Below are positions 53,461-61,937 of a DNA stretch of 64,000 nt, one piece after another. How positions within the stretch are numbered: position 1 is the stretch's first letter; each line of letters starts with the position of its first letter. A program made the position numbers and the translations under genes. The DNA is from Paramesorhizobium deserti (lineage in GTDB: Bacteria > Pseudomonadota > Alphaproteobacteria > Rhizobiales > Rhizobiaceae), in the NCBI RefSeq assembly GCF_001558695.1, contig NZ_LNTU01000034.1, forward strand, positions 476,455 to 540,454, written 5' to 3'. The notes beneath the pieces were generated by a model. The model was not told where the DNA came from. It searched no databases and worked only from the letters and a program-made list of their open reading frames with translations.

Positions 53461-53820
53461 ATGACGCGACCTCTTTCGAATGATCTGCGTGAACGTGTTT
53501 TCAGGGCGGTCGAGGCCGGCGAGAGCTGCCGGTCGGTGGCGGCTCGTTTCGGCGTTGCCGTCTCGTCGGTGGTGAAGTGGTCTCAGCGCTACCGTGCGAG
53601 CGGATCTGTGGCGCCGGGCAAGATGGGCGGGCACCGCAAGCGTGTGCTGGAGCCGCACCGTGCCTTCATCGCCGAGCGGATCAGCCAGACGCCGCATCTG
53701 TCGCTGCACAAGCTGAAAGAAGAGCTGGCGGCGCGCGGCGTGAAGGTGTCGCACGATACGGTGTGGCGGTTCCTGCGCCGCGAGGGGCTGCGGTTCAAAA
53801 AAAACGCTGTTCGCCCTTGA
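53461..53820 (+). CDS. IS630-type transposase, first part (DNA-binding)
   Basis: 119 residues with two helix-turn-helix units: LSNDLRERVFRAVEAGESCR, then AARFGVAVSSVVKWSQRYR, and LKEELAARGVKVSHDTVWRFL. The frame ends just after an A8 run at ~53800 (RFKK region). The catalytic part continues in the +1 frame, so a programmed or mutational frameshift is needed to make the full enzyme. Confidence 0.85.
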   Translation: MTRPLSNDLRERVFRAVEAGESCRSVAARFGVAVSSVVKWSQRYRASGSVAPGKMGGHRKRVLEPHRAFIAERISQTPHLSLHKLKEELAARGVKVSHDTVWRFLRREGLRFKKNAVRP

Positions 53821-54410
53821 GCAGGCCCGTGCCGATATTGCCCGCCGGCGGCAACGCTGGCGTTCTTGGCAGTCCGGTCTCGATCCGACACGGCTGGTGT
53901 TCATCGACGAGACCTGGATCAAGACCAACATGGCGCCGCTGCGGGGCTGGGGACCATGCGGCAAGCGCCTGCGCGGCTTTGCCCCGCACGGCCACTGGCG
54001 TACGCTGACCTTCCTGGGCGCTTTGCGCCACGACCGGCTGACGGCGCCTTGCGTCTTCGACGGACCGATCAACGGCCAGTGCTTCCGCGCCTATGTCGAG
54101 CAGCAACTCGTGCTGGTGCTTAAACCGGGCGACATCGTCATCATGGACAATCTCGGCTCGCACAAGTCGGCCGCCGTCAGGCAGATGATCAAAGCCGCCG
54201 GCGCAAGGCTCTGGTATCTGCCCCCATACTCGCCCGACCTCAATCCGATCGAGCAGGCCTTCCGCCAAGATCAAGCGCTGGATGCGCGCGGCCCAGAAGC
54301 GAACCATAGAGGAGACATGGCGACACATCGGCGGCCTCGTCTCCTCAATCAAGCCCAGCGAATGCAGCAACTACTTCGTCAATGCAGGATACGCTTCCGT
54401 CAAAACTTGA
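53812..54410 (+). CDS. IS630-type transposase, catalytic part, with a second frameshift
   Basis: In the +1 frame the protein reads TLFALEQARADIARRRQRWR, then LVFIDETW (first Asp), IVIMDNLGSHK (second Asp) and YSPDLNPIEQAF (Glu), the DDE triad. At 54262-54263 one extra C shifts the frame; removing it restores AKIKRWMRAAQKRTIEETW and a normal end ASVKT at TGA 54408. The A-run shift may be programmed, but this one looks like damage. Confidence 0.75.
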
Positions 54411-54675
54411 AAGGCTCTAGGATCCGCGAACGATCAAAGCCGGGCAGAATCCAAGCGAGCAGTTTCCCGGGTTTCAGCGGGTGGTCACGGACAACAGCAA
54501 TTGAGGCAATGTGCTTGCCTAGCTGAGACATTTTGGACCTGGTGGGACTATCGAAGCGGACGTTCATCTCTTCACTACTGTGCTCTAAATCCGGCACATT
54601 GAAGCGTCGCGCAGTGTATCGAACGCCCCGCGCTCCCTACAAAGCGGCGAGCGAAGTGCCGGCGGATACGCTGTT

Positions 54676-56001
54676 TCACACCTCGGTCGTTTGACCCCGC
54701 GAGGTCAGCCAGACCAGCATTGCAAGGCCGGCGAGGGCTGAAAAGACGGATCCAGCTAGAATACCAAGCTTGGCGGCATCGAGCATTGCTGGGGCGTATG
54801 CAAGGCCGGCGATGAACAGAGACATGGTGAAGCCGATGCCGGTCAGGAAGGCGCCGGCTGCCAAAAAGGACCAACTTAGACTGGATGCCCGGGCGGCGAG
54901 GCCGACACGTACGGCGAACCAACTGAATCCAAAAACGCCAACCGGCTTGCCCAGAGCCAGACCTGCAAAGATTGCCAGAGAGACCGGTTGGCCGAGATCG
55001 GCCCCCGTGATCGCAACACCTGCATTGGCCAAGGCGAAGATTGGCATGACCGCGAAGCCCACCCATGGGTGCAGCATCGTTTCCAGCCGTTCCACCGGGG
55101 AGAGTGATTCCGTAACCGCTCTGCTCGCCTGTCGGAGGTCGCGGTGGTCCGCGGTGTCAGCGCTCCAATGCTCATCTCCCGGATAAGCAAGCACGCGGCC
55201 GAGGATGGCACGCAGACGTGTGTCGCTGACCCATACGCGCGTCGGCGTCATCAAACCGAGAACAACACCAGCGATCGTCGCATGGATGCCGGATGCGTCG
55301 AAACACAGCCATATTACGCCTCCCAGCAGAAAATAGACGGGAACGCTTCTAATCCCGATACCGGCAGCGCCTGCAACTGCGCCAAGCCCAAGGATGCCGA
55401 GGCCGAGCGCAAGCCAATTCAATGCTTCGCCGTAGCCGACAGCCACCACCAGTATCGCCCCGACGTCGTCGAAAATCGCCAGAGACAACAGAAACAGGCG
55501 CAGAGCCGGTGGGATACGGGAGCCGAACAGCGCGAGGCACCCGATCACGAACGCCGTGTCGGTGGCCATGACGGTCCCCCATCCATGCATTCCCGGTTGG
55601 CCGCCCATCAACGCCAAATAGATGGCCACCGGAACGAGCATGCCACCTATCGCGGCTGCGAAAGGAAGTGCCGCTGTTCGTACAGCTCGCAATTCACCGA
55701 GGACAATCTCTCGTTTGAGCTCCAGGGAAATCACGAAGAAGAAGAACGTCATCAACCCGTCGTTGATCCAGTGCCGCAGTGAACGGCTGAAATCCAGCGC
55801 ACCGAAATGAAGGCCGATCGGCGTCTCCCAAAACGCGAGAAACTGCGCTGACCAGGGTGAGTTTGCCAGGAGCAAGGCGATTAGCACCGCCAGGAGCAGC
55901 AGTCCTCCTGCCGCCGCCTCAATCTTCAGAAATCGCGCGAAGGGCTTCGTGACGCGGTCGGCTATCTCATGTGGTAGGTCCGTGCTGCTCCGATCGGTCA
56001 T
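54676..56001 (-). CDS. nhaA: Na+/H+ antiporter NhaA
   Basis: 441 residues, 12 helices. Diagnostic segments are GLMTFFFFVISLELKREIVLGEL near residue 80 (landmark), MATDTAFVIGCLALFG, LAIFDDVGAILVVA with the paired Asp that binds the ion, and GIGFTMSLFIAGLA. It exports Na+ or Li+ in exchange for protons at alkaline pH. It is the second antiporter in this region, from a different family than the one at 45846. Confidence 0.93.
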   Translation of the reverse strand: MTDRSSTDLPHEIADRVTKPFARFLKIEAAAGGLLLLAVLIALLLANSPWSAQFLAFWETPIGLHFGALDFSRSLRHWINDGLMTFFFFVISLELKREIVLGELRAVRTAALPFAAAIGGMLVPVAIYLALMGGQPGMHGWGTVMATDTAFVIGCLALFGSRIPPALRLFLLSLAIFDDVGAILVVAVGYGEALNWLALGLGILGLGAVAGAAGIGIRSVPVYFLLGGVIWLCFDASGIHATIAGVVLGLMTPTRVWVSDTRLRAILGRVLAYPGDEHWSADTADHRDLRQASRAVTESLSPVERLETMLHPWVGFAVMPIFALANAGVAITGADLGQPVSLAIFAGLALGKPVGVFGFSWFAVRVGLAARASSLSWSFLAAGAFLTGIGFTMSLFIAGLAYAPAMLDAAKLGILAGSVFSALAGLAMLVWLTSRGQTTEV

Positions 56002-56169
56002 GACAGATATTCACTCCCCGCGGTCTGGCGGAACAATCCAAGGAGGTTGGGTTTGCCGCGTGCTGCAGTGGACTACAAAGGTCAAAGGGCCACCATCAGC
56101 GCATTGAAGTCACACTCTCCATGGGAGTCGAACTAGGGCGAACGCAAGATCATGTCGCGTTCACTGCAC

Positions 56170-57195
56170 TCAAGCCGCCAGAGCTTCTCGAAACGATACG
56201 AGCCGTTTGGCATTTTCGTCCCACAGTACAAGTTTGACGCAGCGCAGGCTCTGCAGAAAGGTGATGCGGCCTATGTCGCGCAGGTCAGGATGATCTCGCA
56301 ACACCTCCGGCAGACGATAAAACGGCACCTTGGCCGACAAGTGATGCACGTGGTGGATGCCAATGTTTCCAGTAATCCAGCGCAGAGGAAAGGGAAGATC
56401 GTAGTGTGAACTGCCGTGCAACGCGGCGTGATGGAAGTTCCAATCGTTGCCCTCGGACCAGTGCGTTTCTTCGAATTGATGCTGAACGTAGAAAAGCCAG
56501 ACGCCGGCAGTGGCCGCCATCAGGGTGATCGGCAGTTGGACCATGAGAAAGGGACCAATCCCCATGAGCCACATCAGACCGGCGACCGGCAAGGCGACAC
56601 CAAGATTGGTGGCGATCGTCGACGTCCAGGGCTGTATGCCGGCGCGCATGAGGCCGAATGGCAATCGATACTGACAGACAAACAGCCAAGCGGGGCCGAA
56701 ACCGAACATCACAAGGGGATGGCGATAGAGCCGATAGCGCAGGCGGCCCCACCAAGACAGCGCGTGATATTCTCCGACTGTGAGAGTATTGATGTCGCCG
56801 ATCCCGCGCTTGTCGAGATTGCCCGCTGTCGCGTGATGGATGGCATGGGTACAGCGCCAGTAGTCATAGGGCGTTAGCGTGAAGACGCCGATCACGCGCC
56901 CTGTCCAGTCGTTAACGCCGCGGCGCGCGAACAAAGTGCCGTGACCGCAATCGTGCTGCAGGATGAAAAGGCGGACCAGAAAGCCGGCCGCCGGGATCGT
57001 CAGCAAGAGGCCCCACCAGAAGCCGTACACGGCCGCTACCGCACACAGCGTCCATAAGGCGGCAAAGGGCAGCGCCGTTATGGCTATCTCGACCGTGCTG
57101 CGGACGGGGTTGGGTTGCCGATACTGCGCCAGGACCTTTGTCCAGGAGCGGTCGCCGGCCTCAATGGCGGCGCCACCAGAAACATTATTTTCCAC
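56170..57195 (-). CDS. Membrane fatty acid desaturase
   Basis: About 341 residues. The three histidine boxes are HDCGHG, HAIHH and HHVHH, which bind the di-iron centre; HQFEETHW lies between them. Membrane segments surround the boxes. It introduces double bonds into acyl lipids using O2. A GTG at 57195 (VENNVSGG) after GGAAA is taken as start; the longer frame to 57261 has no better site. It and the cyclopropane synthase both adjust membrane fluidity. Confidence 0.88.
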   Translation of the reverse strand: MENNVSGGAAIEAGDRSWTKVLAQYRQPNPVRSTVEIAITALPFAALWTLCAVAAVYGFWWGLLLTIPAAGFLVRLFILQHDCGHGTLFARRGVNDWTGRVIGVFTLTPYDYWRCTHAIHHATAGNLDKRGIGDINTLTVGEYHALSWWGRLRYRLYRHPLVMFGFGPAWLFVCQYRLPFGLMRAGIQPWTSTIATNLGVALPVAGLMWLMGIGPFLMVQLPITLMAATAGVWLFYVQHQFEETHWSEGNDWNFHHAALHGSSHYDLPFPLRWITGNIGIHHVHHLSAKVPFYRLPEVLRDHPDLRDIGRITFLQSLRCVKLVLWDENAKRLVSFREALAA

Positions 57196-57275
57196 TAAAT
57201 TTCCGAGCCTACATGTGCGCCCAAGCGGAACGCGCGTTACAATCAGGCGCCGATATCGCACCTTTGATCTGATAC

Positions 57276-57518
57276 TCAGGCTGCACGATGGGAAACGAAT
57301 TTCTTCGCTTTCTTCGCGGTGCGTTTGGCCGAAGCGGGCGCAGGTCGCTGCGCCTCCATCTCCAGGCGGGCCTGGCGCAGCCTTTGAGGCTTGGCTTCGC
57401 GACTATCGGCTTCCGCCTTCATGATTGCCCGGGCCGCGCTGTCCGTGAGATCCGCCTTGGTTTGCGGACCCGGCCTAACGGTCCGAAAAAGATTGTCTTT
57501 GGTAATGGTTTCGGTCAT
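57276..57518 (-). CDS. Small conserved hypothetical protein
   Basis: 80 residues: MTETITKDNLFRTVRPGPQT, then KADLTDSAARAIMKAEADSRE and a Lys/Arg/Ala-rich tail. GGAGG lies eight bases before the ATG at 57518, the strongest reason for this start. I recall similar small basic proteins in Rhizobiales stress regions but know no function. It lies 80 bp downstream of the desaturase region on the same strand (transcribed toward it). Confidence 0.6.
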   Translation of the reverse strand: MTETITKDNLFRTVRPGPQTKADLTDSAARAIMKAEADSREAKPQRLRQARLEMEAQRPAPASAKRTAKKAKKFVSHRAA

Positions 57519-57858
57519 GCCATCGGCCTCCTTCCATGACGATTTCCTTTCAATCGCATGTTGTGATTGTGCCGGCCGCATGACGCGGCGAGCGGTCAAA
57601 GTCGAATTTGATAAGGGGATCGTCAGAGCGCCCTTGGCGCATAACAAGTTCATCAAACAAGATCGATCTATTCGAATATATAGGCAAGTCTGGCGTCCGA
57701 ACAAGCCCATAGCCAAGAAAATTGATCCGATATTGCTGGAGTCCATAAGAAGAACCTCGTCCTTGAACGAATAGTTTGCGGCAATCCTGGTATTTGACTG
57801 CCAAAGAGCCTATATAAGGGTGTGGCTCCATACACCCGGCCACAGAAAAGAACACCCT
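57519..57858. other. Intergenic stretch without recognisable gene
   Basis: 340 bp. Frames such as the minus-strand one from 58062 and a plus-strand one ending at 57774 have no ribosome site or family resemblance. The right end should contain the former groES promoter, but I see neither a CIRCE repeat nor a clear heat-shock promoter. Confidence 0.45.
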
Positions 57859-58024
57859 ATGAAATTCCGGCTCCTCCACGACCGCGTCGGCATTCGACGC
57901 GTCGATGCCAATCCCATCGCAATACTTCTGATCACGACCGAGGCAATGGTCGCCGATATTCCGCATGAGGTGCGACGACAATCGCCGCACCAACGGCATG
58001 GGCGGAATGAATTGCAGTGCCTGA
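57859..58024 (+). pseudogene. groES-groEL deletion remnant
   Basis: ATG 57859 begins MKFRLLHDRVGIRRVD, the GroES N-terminus (usually MKFRPLHDRVVVRR). Without any stop the frame passes into IAILLITTEAMVAD, which is the GroEL segment just before the C-terminal tail (usually IAGLLITTEAMVAD). After a frameshift it reads NGMGGMNCSA-stop at 58022, a degenerate GGM tail. The rest of groES and over 90 percent of groEL are gone. The start of the first gene is joined to the end of the last gene of the operon. Confidence 0.75.
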
Positions 58025-58200
58025 AGGGCCTTGTCGAAGACGACCGGGCATAGCCGGAACAACTGGCAGGCGCCGAACTACGACAAGACGTTCCTCGCCA
58101 GCGCTGGACCAACTACCAGCCATCGAAATCGACTCTCGTGCCGCGACCCGCAAAAGCTGTGCTGCGCATCACAAGCCAGGCGGCCAAAGGAGCAGAACAG

Positions 58201-58452
58201 ATGAAGAGCATGCCGGCCCGCCGTTTCACCATTGGACAAGCCGTCCGCATGAACAACAGGCTCGGCCTTTCGCCCTCAACGGCGGAGACCTACCGCATCA
58301 CAGCGATCCTGCCGGCCAGAGAGGATAATTCACCTCAGTATCGCATCCGCAACGACGATGAGCGTCACGAGCGCGTGACGACGGAAGACAGCCTCGAAGA
58401 GCTACCAGCGCCGCCCGCCCCGGGGCGACGGGGCACGAATAAAGGAGCCTGA
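58201..58452 (+). CDS. Small conserved hypothetical protein
   Basis: 83 residues: MKSMPARRFTIGQAVRMNNR, then LGLSPSTAETYRITAILPA and YRIRNDDERHERVTTEDSLE. It looks like a small beta-rich domain (GQAVRM, YRITAILP, YRIR). AAGGAG lies eight bases before the ATG. It is recognisable as a Rhizobiales family but has no known function. It starts a run of six closely packed small genes on the plus strand. Confidence 0.65.
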   Translation: MKSMPARRFTIGQAVRMNNRLGLSPSTAETYRITAILPAREDNSPQYRIRNDDERHERVTTEDSLEELPAPPAPGRRGTNKGA

Positions 58453-58454
58453 CA

Positions 58455-58604
58455 ATGGCTAAAGGGCAGAAACGCAGCAATCGCGAAGTAAGGAAGCCGA
58501 AGCAGGAGAAGGCGCCTGCGAAAGTGGAGGCGCCGCTCGGCTCTCAAGTCAAGCGGGCGGGCAACAGCAATGTGTTGCGCGAGAAGACGAAGAGCCGAAC
58601 ATGA
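58455..58604 (+). CDS. Very small basic conserved protein
   Basis: 49 residues: MAKGQKRSNREVRKPKQEKA, then PAKVEAPLGSQVKRAGNSNV and LREKTKSRT. It is Lys/Arg-rich and probably disordered. AAAGGAG lies seven bases before the ATG, and the gene starts two bases after the previous stop, which supports expression. No function known. Confidence 0.6.
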   Translation: MAKGQKRSNREVRKPKQEKAPAKVEAPLGSQVKRAGNSNVLREKTKSRT

Positions 58605-58634
58605 GCGGGCTACATCACCCGGCAGGTGCCGAAG

Positions 58635-58988
58635 ATGAAGGTGATCATCGAATTCTATAGGGTCCGCGCGGTCGATACCGCTCATGCAAGGGTCGGCCGT
58701 GTCAGCCGCAGCGTGGCTGATGCCGACGACGCCATCAGGCTGGCCAGATCGTTGCTGCTCTCGCTCGACATGCCGCAGGAACCTGATTTCATCGCGATCT
58801 TGGACGATCAGGAGAATGCCTTTTATTGTGCATCCGCCATTCCCGGTCATGAATTCGGTTCAACCCAAACTGCCGAAGTCAGCGTCTGGGAGAACGAGGG
58901 CGGCGCTGTCCACAGGCCAACCAGGAGTGCCGCCAACTCAGCACAGGCTTTGGTCTCACTCCCGATATACGGAGATACGCCATCATGA
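58635..58988 (+). CDS. Small hypothetical protein of the stress cassette
   Basis: 117 residues: MKVIIEFYRVRAVDTAHARV, then SVADADDAIRLARSLLLSLD and PDFIAILDDQENAFYC. The first 75 residues look like a compact alpha/beta domain. ATG 58635 is preferred over GTG 58626. Its end overlaps the DUF1488 gene by 4 bp, so the two are coupled. No function recognised. Confidence 0.6.
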   Translation: MKVIIEFYRVRAVDTAHARVGRVSRSVADADDAIRLARSLLLSLDMPQEPDFIAILDDQENAFYCASAIPGHEFGSTQTAEVSVWENEGGAVHRPTRSAANSAQALVSLPIYGDTPS

Positions 58989-59239
58989 CGCTCACTTTCC
59001 CCAATAGAAGCCGCAGCTATGACAAGGCCGGACAGCGCGTTCGCTTCATCGGCCATGACGGCATGTTCGAGGTGCCTTTCTTCGTTGAGACCGATGCGCT
59101 CCGCACCGTAGCTACCGGCGAAGCGGATTATCTTGCCGCGTTCGATGCAGCGCGCGCCACGATCTACGACGTCGCGCGCGAAATCTACGGGAATGCTCGC
59201 AGGACCATATATGTGCTGACGGCAGCGGATTTCCGGTAA
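58985..59239 (+). CDS. DUF1488 family protein
   Basis: 84 residues: MTLTFPNRSRSYDKAGQRVR, then FIGHDGMFEVPFFVETDALR and FDAARATIYDVAREIYGNARR. The FPN..RSYD start, the GHD segment and the end pattern match DUF1488, a small family common in Rhizobiales and Burkholderiales with unknown function. It overlaps the previous gene by 4 bp. Confidence 0.8.
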   Translation: MTLTFPNRSRSYDKAGQRVRFIGHDGMFEVPFFVETDALRTVATGEADYLAAFDAARATIYDVAREIYGNARRTIYVLTAADFR

Positions 59240-59291
59240 GCCGGGGCCCTCTGGACCACCCCGACAGGAATATGAAAAGCTGGATGCTGCC

Positions 59292-59570
59292 ATGACCGTT
59301 CGCACCACCGATACAGAGATCACATTCGCGCAGCCCTTCATGCTGAGCGCCTTTGACGCTCGGCAGCCTGCGGGGACCTATCGCCTGGTGGTCGACGAGG
59401 AGGAGATCTTCAGTCTTTCCTTTCTTGCCTATCGGCGCACGGCCACGATGTTGCACATTCCAGCGATTTCCGTGCAAAGCGACCGATATCAGGTCGTCGA
59501 AGTCGATCCGGAGGAACTCGCGGCGGCTCTAGACGCGGATGCGCTCGCGAGCCGCTCTAAAGAGGACTAG
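59292..59570 (+). CDS. Small hypothetical protein of the stress cassette
   Basis: 92 residues: MTVRTTDTEITFAQPFMLSA, then FDARQPAGTYRLVVDEEEIF and AYRRTATMLHIPAISV. It looks like an all-beta domain with an acidic C-terminal end. It lies 52 bp after DUF1488 and 6 bp before the next gene. Similar proteins occur in Rhizobiales; no function known. Confidence 0.62.
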   Translation: MTVRTTDTEITFAQPFMLSAFDARQPAGTYRLVVDEEEIFSLSFLAYRRTATMLHIPAISVQSDRYQVVEVDPEELAAALDADALASRSKED

Positions 59571-59576
59571 TCACTC

Positions 59577-59882
59577 ATGCAGCACCTTGGTCGAATTCAC
59601 GGGACTGGTGTCCTGAAATGTGCCGGCAAGACACTTTTCCGCATAGACTACGATTTTGACGGTTTCCTGAGGAAGCCGGCGGAAGTGATCGGCAGCGGCG
59701 AGATCCGGATGTCTCCCGACACACTGCGACAGGTATTTGGTCGCGAGGATCTTCATCTCCTTACGGAAGACGGGCGACTTCTGAGCCTTCGCTTCTCCGA
59801 GAGGCATTTGCCGGAGGCCAGCGACGCCGCTCATGTGGATATCGCCGGTGATCTGCCGCCGCAATCGGAATGGTGCCACTGA
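59577..59882 (+). CDS. Small hypothetical protein of the stress cassette
   Basis: 101 residues: MQHLGRIHGTGVLKCAGKTL, then FRIDYDFDGFLRKPAEVIGSG and DLHLLTEDGRLLSLRFSERH. Predicted beta-rich. It is the last of the plus-strand small-gene run. Function unknown. Confidence 0.6.
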   Translation: MQHLGRIHGTGVLKCAGKTLFRIDYDFDGFLRKPAEVIGSGEIRMSPDTLRQVFGREDLHLLTEDGRLLSLRFSERHLPEASDAAHVDIAGDLPPQSEWCH

Positions 59883-60081
59883 CCGCCCGAATCCGCGACA
59901 TGTGATCGTCGTGCGACTCAAGTGGGACTTTGAACCGTCTCCTTATCCGAAACGTATAGGAGTCGATACTTCAGCAAAATCAGCTCGGCGCCATTCGCGC
60001 ACAAGCTGGAAAGGCACTCATTGAACTCGATCCTTCGCTTCTCGGGCTCGCTCTTCATCGCCATGGAATAACAGGGCGCCG

Positions 60082-60288
60082 GTGAGGGAGGAGCTTTTCA
60101 GCGTCGAGCGGCTCGAGCAGCACGCGGAAAGCCTCGCTGCCGCGCAGCCGGTGGCCGGCCGCCCGCCGGCCGTCCGGCCCCTACACACGAGACTCAATGA
60201 TAATGCCGCCATTTTGCTTGCCGCCTATCGGGCCGTTAGCTGCCCGTCGGGTCCTGGCCGAGGAATTGGGCAAGCTGCCCTTCGGTAA
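60082..60288 (+). pseudogene. Remnant of a cyclic beta-1,2-glucan synthetase (NdvB/ChvB) gene
   Basis: The frame from 60082 encodes REELFSVERLEQHAESLAAA, then QPVAGRPPAVRPLHTRLNDN and AAILLAAYRA, the start of the NdvB protein of Rhizobiales. Similarity stops after ~50 residues, and the frame ends at 60288. The normal protein exceeds 2,500 residues. Only this piece remains. Confidence 0.55.
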
Positions 60289-60570
60289 CCGACCTCATGC
60301 CGGTCGTAAATGACCTCTCTGTCTTCCCCAGAGCAAACCCGCGATCGCGTGAACAACTGCGTAGCGCCAATTTTGGACGAAGTAGAATACCCTGATCATT
60401 CGTGCCCTCGCGCCGCGACGGACGATAGAACTGGCAACGCATCCTTTTTTTCACTAGGTTTCCCGGAACTGCCAAGCCAGCACTCGCCCTCGCTGCACTG
60501 GCTCCGCAACATCGCAGGAATATATGACAACTGCAGAAGTGCGCATCTTTTTTTGAGGAAGTGAGCCACC

Positions 60571-61794
60571 GTGCCTGATCCAGACACTGCGGAGCACAAT
60601 ACCGAGCCTATGCGGCTCGCAGACTTTATCCGCGCAAACGTCGACCCGATTGTCGCGGAGTGGGTAAAGTTTGCGCAAACGCGCACGCCAGCCAGCGACA
60701 GCATGACGAAGTTGGCCCTGAAGGACCACATCGTCGAGCTTCTCGAATTCATCGCGGATGATCTTGAGTCTCCCCAATCCAAAAATGAGCAGGTTCGAAA
60801 GTCTCATGGCCTCGGTGTAGAAGATGGCGAGTTTGCCCGGAGTGCGGCAAAAATTCATGCTTCGCTAAGACAGTCAGATGGCTTCAGCATCGACCAGATG
60901 GTCTCGGAATATCGTGCGTTGCGGGCCAGTGTCGTGAAACTGTGGGCGGCCTCCAGCCAGGTTGTCTCCGCGACTGATCTTGAAGATATGACCCGTTTCA
61001 ACGAGGCAATCGACCAGGCCATGACGGAGTCGGTCGCCGAGTATACGAAAATGGTCAATCAGTCCCGCGACCTGTTCCTTGGAATGCTGGGGCACGATCT
61101 GCGAAATCCGATCGGGGCCGCCTTGATGGCCGCGAGATTGATCGTCAAGCGCGGCGTGGCCGACAGCAAGGAGAGCAGGCTGTCGGGCCAGATCGCATTA
61201 TCGATGGAACGGGCGATTTTAATTCTCGATGACCTTCTTGAAGTCACCCGCTCCGCCTTCGGTTCAGAATTGCCACTCGTCCGAACGCCCATGAAAATGG
61301 GGGAACTTGGCACGCAGCTCGTTGAGGAAATGCGCACGCTTTCTGGGGGCAAGCGGATCGAGATCGAAATTGAGGGCGATACACAGGGCGAGTGGGACAG
61401 GTCCAAGATGGGACAGGTGTTTTCGAACCTGATTGGAAACGCTCTCCAATACAGCCCCAGCGACAGCGCCATAACTGTCAAGATCAACGATCAGGTGGAC
61501 CGTGTTCTGATCTCCGTGCACAACGAGGGCGACGCAATTCCTCTCGACAAGCAGAAGACGATTTTCGAGTCCCTGACGCGTGGCAAGGACAGTGGCTCCG
61601 AAGGCGCCGGATCGACCCACCTCGGCCTGGGCCTTTTTATAGCGCATAAGATCGTAACCGCGCACGGTGGAAAGATTTCTGTCGATTCAGCACAGGAACG
61701 GGGGACGACGTTTTCCGCAGTTTTGCCAAAGCGCTGTGCCGACGACAGCCGATTGAAATCAGGGTCCCGAGAGAATGCAGCGCAACATGGGTAA
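60571..61794 (+). CDS. Sensor histidine kinase with RsbRD-like N-terminal domain
   Basis: 407 residues from GTG 60571 (ATG 60610 is possible). Residues ~15-155 form a helical, RsbRD/globin-like sensor domain (ALKDHIVELLEFIADDLESP). His175 lies in LFLGMLGHDLRNPIGAALMA. The ATPase domain has FSNLIGNALQYSPSDSAI (N box) and STHLGLGLFIAHKIVTAHGG. It is soluble, with no membrane segment. No response regulator gene is adjacent. Confidence 0.87.
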   Translation: MPDPDTAEHNTEPMRLADFIRANVDPIVAEWVKFAQTRTPASDSMTKLALKDHIVELLEFIADDLESPQSKNEQVRKSHGLGVEDGEFARSAAKIHASLRQSDGFSIDQMVSEYRALRASVVKLWAASSQVVSATDLEDMTRFNEAIDQAMTESVAEYTKMVNQSRDLFLGMLGHDLRNPIGAALMAARLIVKRGVADSKESRLSGQIALSMERAILILDDLLEVTRSAFGSELPLVRTPMKMGELGTQLVEEMRTLSGGKRIEIEIEGDTQGEWDRSKMGQVFSNLIGNALQYSPSDSAITVKINDQVDRVLISVHNEGDAIPLDKQKTIFESLTRGKDSGSEGAGSTHLGLGLFIAHKIVTAHGGKISVDSAQERGTTFSAVLPKRCADDSRLKSGSRENAAQHG

Positions 61795-61937
61795 TTCGGC
61801 CTTTGGTTGCGCGCCCGATGAATTCAGGCCCAGCGAAGCATCCGCACATTTCCGAATGTCCGCAATATAAGGCTTGCTTTCCCGAAGCCGTCTGTCCGCA
61901 TTCCACCAAGCCTCAGCCTCGGCGAACCGTCCGATTC

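Larger units (their letters stand above)
53368..54419 (+). mobile_element. IS630-type insertion sequence with TA target duplication
   Basis: About 1.05 kb. Left end TAGAGCGGTTCAGGTTGT and right end (reverse complement) TAGAGCCTTTCAAGTTTT agree at 14 of 18 positions. TA occurs at both outer ends, the target site of this family. It encodes a DDE transposase in two frames. Insertion split the small minus-strand ORF described separately. Confidence 0.8.
53215..54531 (-). pseudogene. Small ORF (88 codons when rejoined) split by an IS630-type insertion
   Basis: The minus strand starts MSQLGKHIASIAVVRDHPLK at 54531 and runs to RSRIL at the right IS edge (54420). If the element and one TA are removed, the frame continues without a break from 53367 as RIQTASSYRLYKHPRRDLSK, then RDLGAFKRALARQ, to TGA at 53215-53217. 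The sum is 267 nt, an exact multiple of three. The stop lies one base from the convergent AI-2E gene, as expected for a real gene. I do not recognise the family. Confidence 0.6.

Noticed and set aside
56032..56055. GGAAC-N16-GTT motif on the plus strand near nhaA
   Set aside because: It points toward the desaturase 3' end, with no plus-strand gene downstream, and overlaps the nhaA leader in antisense direction.
57550..58062. 170-codon minus-strand frame
   Set aside because: It covers the groES-groEL remnant on the other strand, has no ribosome site and no family resemblance.
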